NCBI RefSeq assembly: GCF_000620625.1
Contig: NZ_JIAW01000018.1
Span: forward strand, 1 to 64,000
Reading direction: 5' to 3'
DNA length: 64,000 nucleotides
Source of the DNA: Mycobacterium sp. URHB0044
GTDB lineage: Bacteria > Actinomycetota > Actinomycetes > Mycobacteriales > Mycobacteriaceae
In this document: one piece after another, positions 61,964-64,000 of the stretch
Position numbering within the stretch: the first letter of the stretch is position 1
How the letters are laid out: the number at the start of each line of letters is the position of its first letter
The notes under the pieces: generated by a model
Seen by the model: the letters and a program-made list of their open reading frames with translations, nothing else
Database searches by the model: none
Told to the model about the DNA's origin: nothing
Translations under genes and position numbers: made by a program

Positions 61964-62827
61964 ATGAATTCGGTTGGCTCACGTTCGTTGCAAGGTCGGG
62001 TCGCCGTGGTCACGGGGGCTAGTCGCGGCATCGGCCGCGAGGTCGCCCTCCGCCTGGCGTCCGCGGGTGCATCGGTCGCGCTGCTCGCCCGCACCGAGAC
62101 GCCGAACCCGAAGATCGCGGGCACACTCGGCGACACCGCTGCCGCCATCGAGGTCGCCGGCGGTCAGTCCTTGCAACTGCGCTGCGACGTCCGCGACTCC
62201 GATGCCGTTGCGTCTGCCATGGCCGCGACGATCGACCAGTTTGGCGGCATCGACATCGTCGTCAACAATGCCGGAGCACTCGATCTGCGCGGTTCGGACA
62301 AGCTGTCCCCCAGCACCTTTCGCCGCCTCTTGCAGATCAACGCCGAGGGCGCGTACGCGGTGGTTCATCACGCGCTGCCATGGCTTCGCCAGTCCGACAA
62401 CGCACACATCGTCAACGTCTCCCCGCCGCTGAACCTGGCACCCGCGTGGGTCGGCGCGCACGTTGCGCACACCGTGGGCAAGTACGCCGAGAGCCTGCTC
62501 ACGTTGGGGTGGGCCGCTGAGTTCGCAGCCGTTCCGATCGCGGTGAACTCGATCTGGCCCGCCACCACGGTCGCCAGTACCGGGATGATGACCGCGATGG
62601 GTGAGGCCGTGGTCCGCGCGCAGGGCCGTTCGCCTCGCATCATGGCCGACGCCATCCTCGCGCTGGTCACCCGACCAGCCGGGCAGTGCTCCGGGAACTT
62701 CTACACCGACGCCGACATCTTGGCCGACGAGGGCGTATCCGAGCTGTCCGAATACCGCCTTGCGGCACGTGAAGAGGACCTGGTTCCGAACTTCTACCTG
62801 GCCTCGTCTCCCCTGCCGGCAGTCTGA
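61964..62827 (+). CDS. SDR family protein, HSDL2-like, with altered catalytic Tyr
   Basis: This 287-residue SDR has VTGASRGIGREVALRLASAG, NNAGALDL and NVSPPLNLAPAW, the last typical of the HSDL2 group. At the YxxxK site it reads HTVGK, with His where Tyr should be and Lys kept. The HSDL2 group usually has Tyr here. His could still act as an acid-base, or the protein may be inactive. HSDL2-like proteins are linked to fatty-acid metabolism. The C-terminal YTDADILADEGVSELSEY is family-like. The ATG follows GGGAGGGAG. Confidence 0.88.
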   Translation: MNSVGSRSLQGRVAVVTGASRGIGREVALRLASAGASVALLARTETPNPKIAGTLGDTAAAIEVAGGQSLQLRCDVRDSDAVASAMAATIDQFGGIDIVVNNAGALDLRGSDKLSPSTFRRLLQINAEGAYAVVHHALPWLRQSDNAHIVNVSPPLNLAPAWVGAHVAHTVGKYAESLLTLGWAAEFAAVPIAVNSIWPATTVASTGMMTAMGEAVVRAQGRSPRIMADAILALVTRPAGQCSGNFYTDADILADEGVSELSEYRLAAREEDLVPNFYLASSPLPAV

Positions 62828-62840
62828 CGGCGAGTCGGCT

Positions 62841-63269
62841 CTACAAGGTAGCGGTGTACGGCCCCTGCGTAGCGCAGACCGAGACGTACAGCGGAGCGGC
62901 CGACCCGCACCCCGTCCCCGTGCTCTTATACGTAGCGCCGGGACGATACGGCGCGAAATACACCTGCGCGGGGTTGTACCCGCCCTGATGGACGCATTGC
63001 GGTGCCGCGCCACCTCCCTGGAGTTCGACGCACACCGTCAAGTCGTTGGGCAAGATGCCGTCGGTGCACGGCAACGACGAGAACGTGGCGGACACCATCT
63101 GGTGTCCGGAGACCTCGACCAGGAACGGCTTCGACAGCGTGTAGACGCACGACGGCTGTCCTTGCCCGTCCGCCGGCTCGGCGTACGCGGTGGCACTGCC
63201 GCCAAGTGCGATCAACGCTGTGGCACAGACGAATCCGGCACCTACGGTTCGTGCCATCCTGTTGCTCAC
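62841..63269 (-). CDS. Exported Cys-containing protein after an MCE gene
   Basis: This 142-residue protein has a Sec signal, MARTVGAGFVCATALIALGG, with cleavage after TAYA near residue 29. The mature part has six Cys (for example PSCVYTL, LPCTDG, TVCVEL and PQCVH) that probably form disulfides. I know no function. I chose the GTG at 63269 because it overlaps the MCE stop in a GTGA. An ATG at 63257 would give the same signal. It is the last gene of the MCE operon and may be an accessory exported partner. Confidence 0.75.
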   Translation of the reverse strand: MSNRMARTVGAGFVCATALIALGGSATAYAEPADGQGQPSCVYTLSKPFLVEVSGHQMVSATFSSLPCTDGILPNDLTVCVELQGGGAAPQCVHQGGYNPAQVYFAPYRPGATYKSTGTGCGSAAPLYVSVCATQGPYTATL

Positions 63270-64000
63270 GGCGCCACCGGCGGCGCCAGCATCGATTGCC
63301 ATGACCGTTCCTTCGGGCCGGTGCTCGCCAAGTTGGACTGCGTGTACACGTGACCATCTGGCCCCACGTACGTGCCCGTCGCCGGGTCGTATTGGACCGC
63401 TGCAATCGGCGCGGCCTGCGCTGGCGGCGGTACCGCAGCCGGAGGCGGCGCACTGGCTGGTGGCGCATCCGGGAAGTAGCCCGGCGGTACGGGCTCCCCT
63501 GGCGCGAACTCGGGGACACTCTGGCCCGACAACGTGGCGTTCGGGTCGCCCTTCCAGTTGAAGCCGTCGTTGAGCGGAACGTACTGTTCGTCGCTCTCGC
63601 ACAGCTTCACCGTGGCCGCCCGCTTACCAGGTTTCGTCTCGCACGGGATGTTGCGGGCGCCGCGCACGTTGTTGGGCGAATCCTGCGGAATTCGGCAGTA
63701 CAGCGTGCCCTTGGGTGCATCGGGGTAATCCTCGAGGCTGGCTGAGCGCATCTGCTGGGCCGGCAGGAATCCGGTGGTGCAAGGGACCGGCAGGTTCTCG
63801 TTGAGGTTGAAGCTCAGGAACTGCCCGCCTGCGTAGGCCCCCTTCGAGTTTCGGGTTGGCACACCGATGGCTTGTGCGAACGACGTGCCGGTCGGCAAGA
63901 GCACCAGGAGCTGTTCGATGTCGGCACGATAGGTCAGCCCGACCTGCCCGAGGCTGACGAGGTTGGCCAACACCACCGGAAGCGTCGGTTTCAGCCTGTC
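63266..64000 (-). CDS. MCE-family protein, C-terminal part (gene runs off the right edge)
   Basis: The visible ~244 residues are the C-terminus of an MCE protein, a component of mycobacterial lipid importers. LPVVLANLVSLGQVGLTYRADIEQLLVLLP is the typical helical region after the MCE domain. LYCRIPQDSPNNVRGARNIPC and YDPATGTYVGPDGHVYTQ are shared by MceD/MceF-type tails, and the end is Pro-rich. The MCE domain and the rest of the operon lie outside the window. The coupled exported-protein gene follows. Which Mce letter it is cannot be decided. Confidence 0.85.
   Translation of the reverse strand, partial: DRLKPTLPVVLANLVSLGQVGLTYRADIEQLLVLLPTGTSFAQAIGVPTRNSKGAYAGGQFLSFNLNENLPVPCTTGFLPAQQMRSASLEDYPDAPKGTLYCRIPQDSPNNVRGARNIPCETKPGKRAATVKLCESDEQYVPLNDGFNWKGDPNATLSGQSVPEFAPGEPVPPGYFPDAPPASAPPPAAVPPPAQAAPIAAVQYDPATGTYVGPDGHVYTQSNLASTGPKERSWQSMLAPPVAP

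Overview
The window is high-GC actinobacterial DNA and most likely comes from a rapidly growing mycobacterium (Mycolicibacterium or Mycobacterium type). The pointers are an fbiC gene for coenzyme F420, two F420/FMN luciferase-like oxidoreductases, two mycofactocin-type SDRs, an MCE-family protein at the right edge, an LpqH-like lipoprotein, and many FadE, EchA, P450 and family III CoA-transferase genes. No rRNA, tRNA, CRISPR array or insertion sequence was recognised. Almost everything is accessory lipid, terpenoid or xenobiotic-acid catabolism.

Left block (0-33.7 kb). After the edge of fbiC comes a long leftward set: SRPBCC protein, LLM oxidoreductase, SnoaL-like protein, EthD-like protein, crotonase, cytochrome-oxidase subunit IV and III homologues, a polytopic membrane protein, and a LivJ-like binding protein. 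Rightward from 8.0 kb lie a mycofactocin-type SDR and a P450. From 10.3 to 24 kb are a second LivJ-like protein, an SDR, two AveC-like membrane proteins, a fused double CoA-transferase, an amidohydrolase, another CoA-transferase, two DapB-like dehydrogenases and two TetR regulators. From 24 to 33.7 kb are an SDR, a P450/LivJ-like/ferredoxin/CoA-transferase operon, an aldehyde dehydrogenase, a third P450, a racemase-type CoA-transferase and a crotonase. The plausible chemistry is hydroxylation and oxidation of a hydrophobic substrate, CoA activation by transfer, then beta-oxidation-like steps. The three LivJ-like proteins lack signal peptides and have no ABC transporter partners, which is the strangest feature of this block.

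Right block (33.7-62.8 kb). A TetR gene is followed by a modular acyl-CoA pathway: crotonases, an acyl-CoA ligase, an amidohydrolase, paired FadE subunits, a serine-hydrolase homologue, a P450, SDRs, hotdog and SnoaL proteins, an LLM oxidoreductase, a MaoC hydratase, a DUF35-type OB-fold protein with an Ltp-like thiolase homologue, a fused double FadE, an acetyl-CoA hydrolase/transferase homologue, three more FadEs, and an SCP2-type thiolase with an OB-fold partner. The parts resemble those that remove steroid side chains (FadE heterodimers, MaoC/DUF35, Ltp), but the real substrate is not visible. A small island of exported proteins sits at 46.9-48.5 kb. The window ends in an SDR, an exported protein and the C-terminus of an MCE protein.

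Regulation. Three families of inverted repeat recur in promoters. TATAC-NN-GTAAA-like sites lie beside the 33.8-kb TetR gene and four other promoters of its block. CTTG-W-CAAG sites lie in several promoters of the left block. A near-perfect 25-bp palindrome lies between the 23.3-kb TetR and the divergent SDR. A 31-codon Cys/Ser/Thr-rich open frame directly after the first P450 is a speculative peptide gene.
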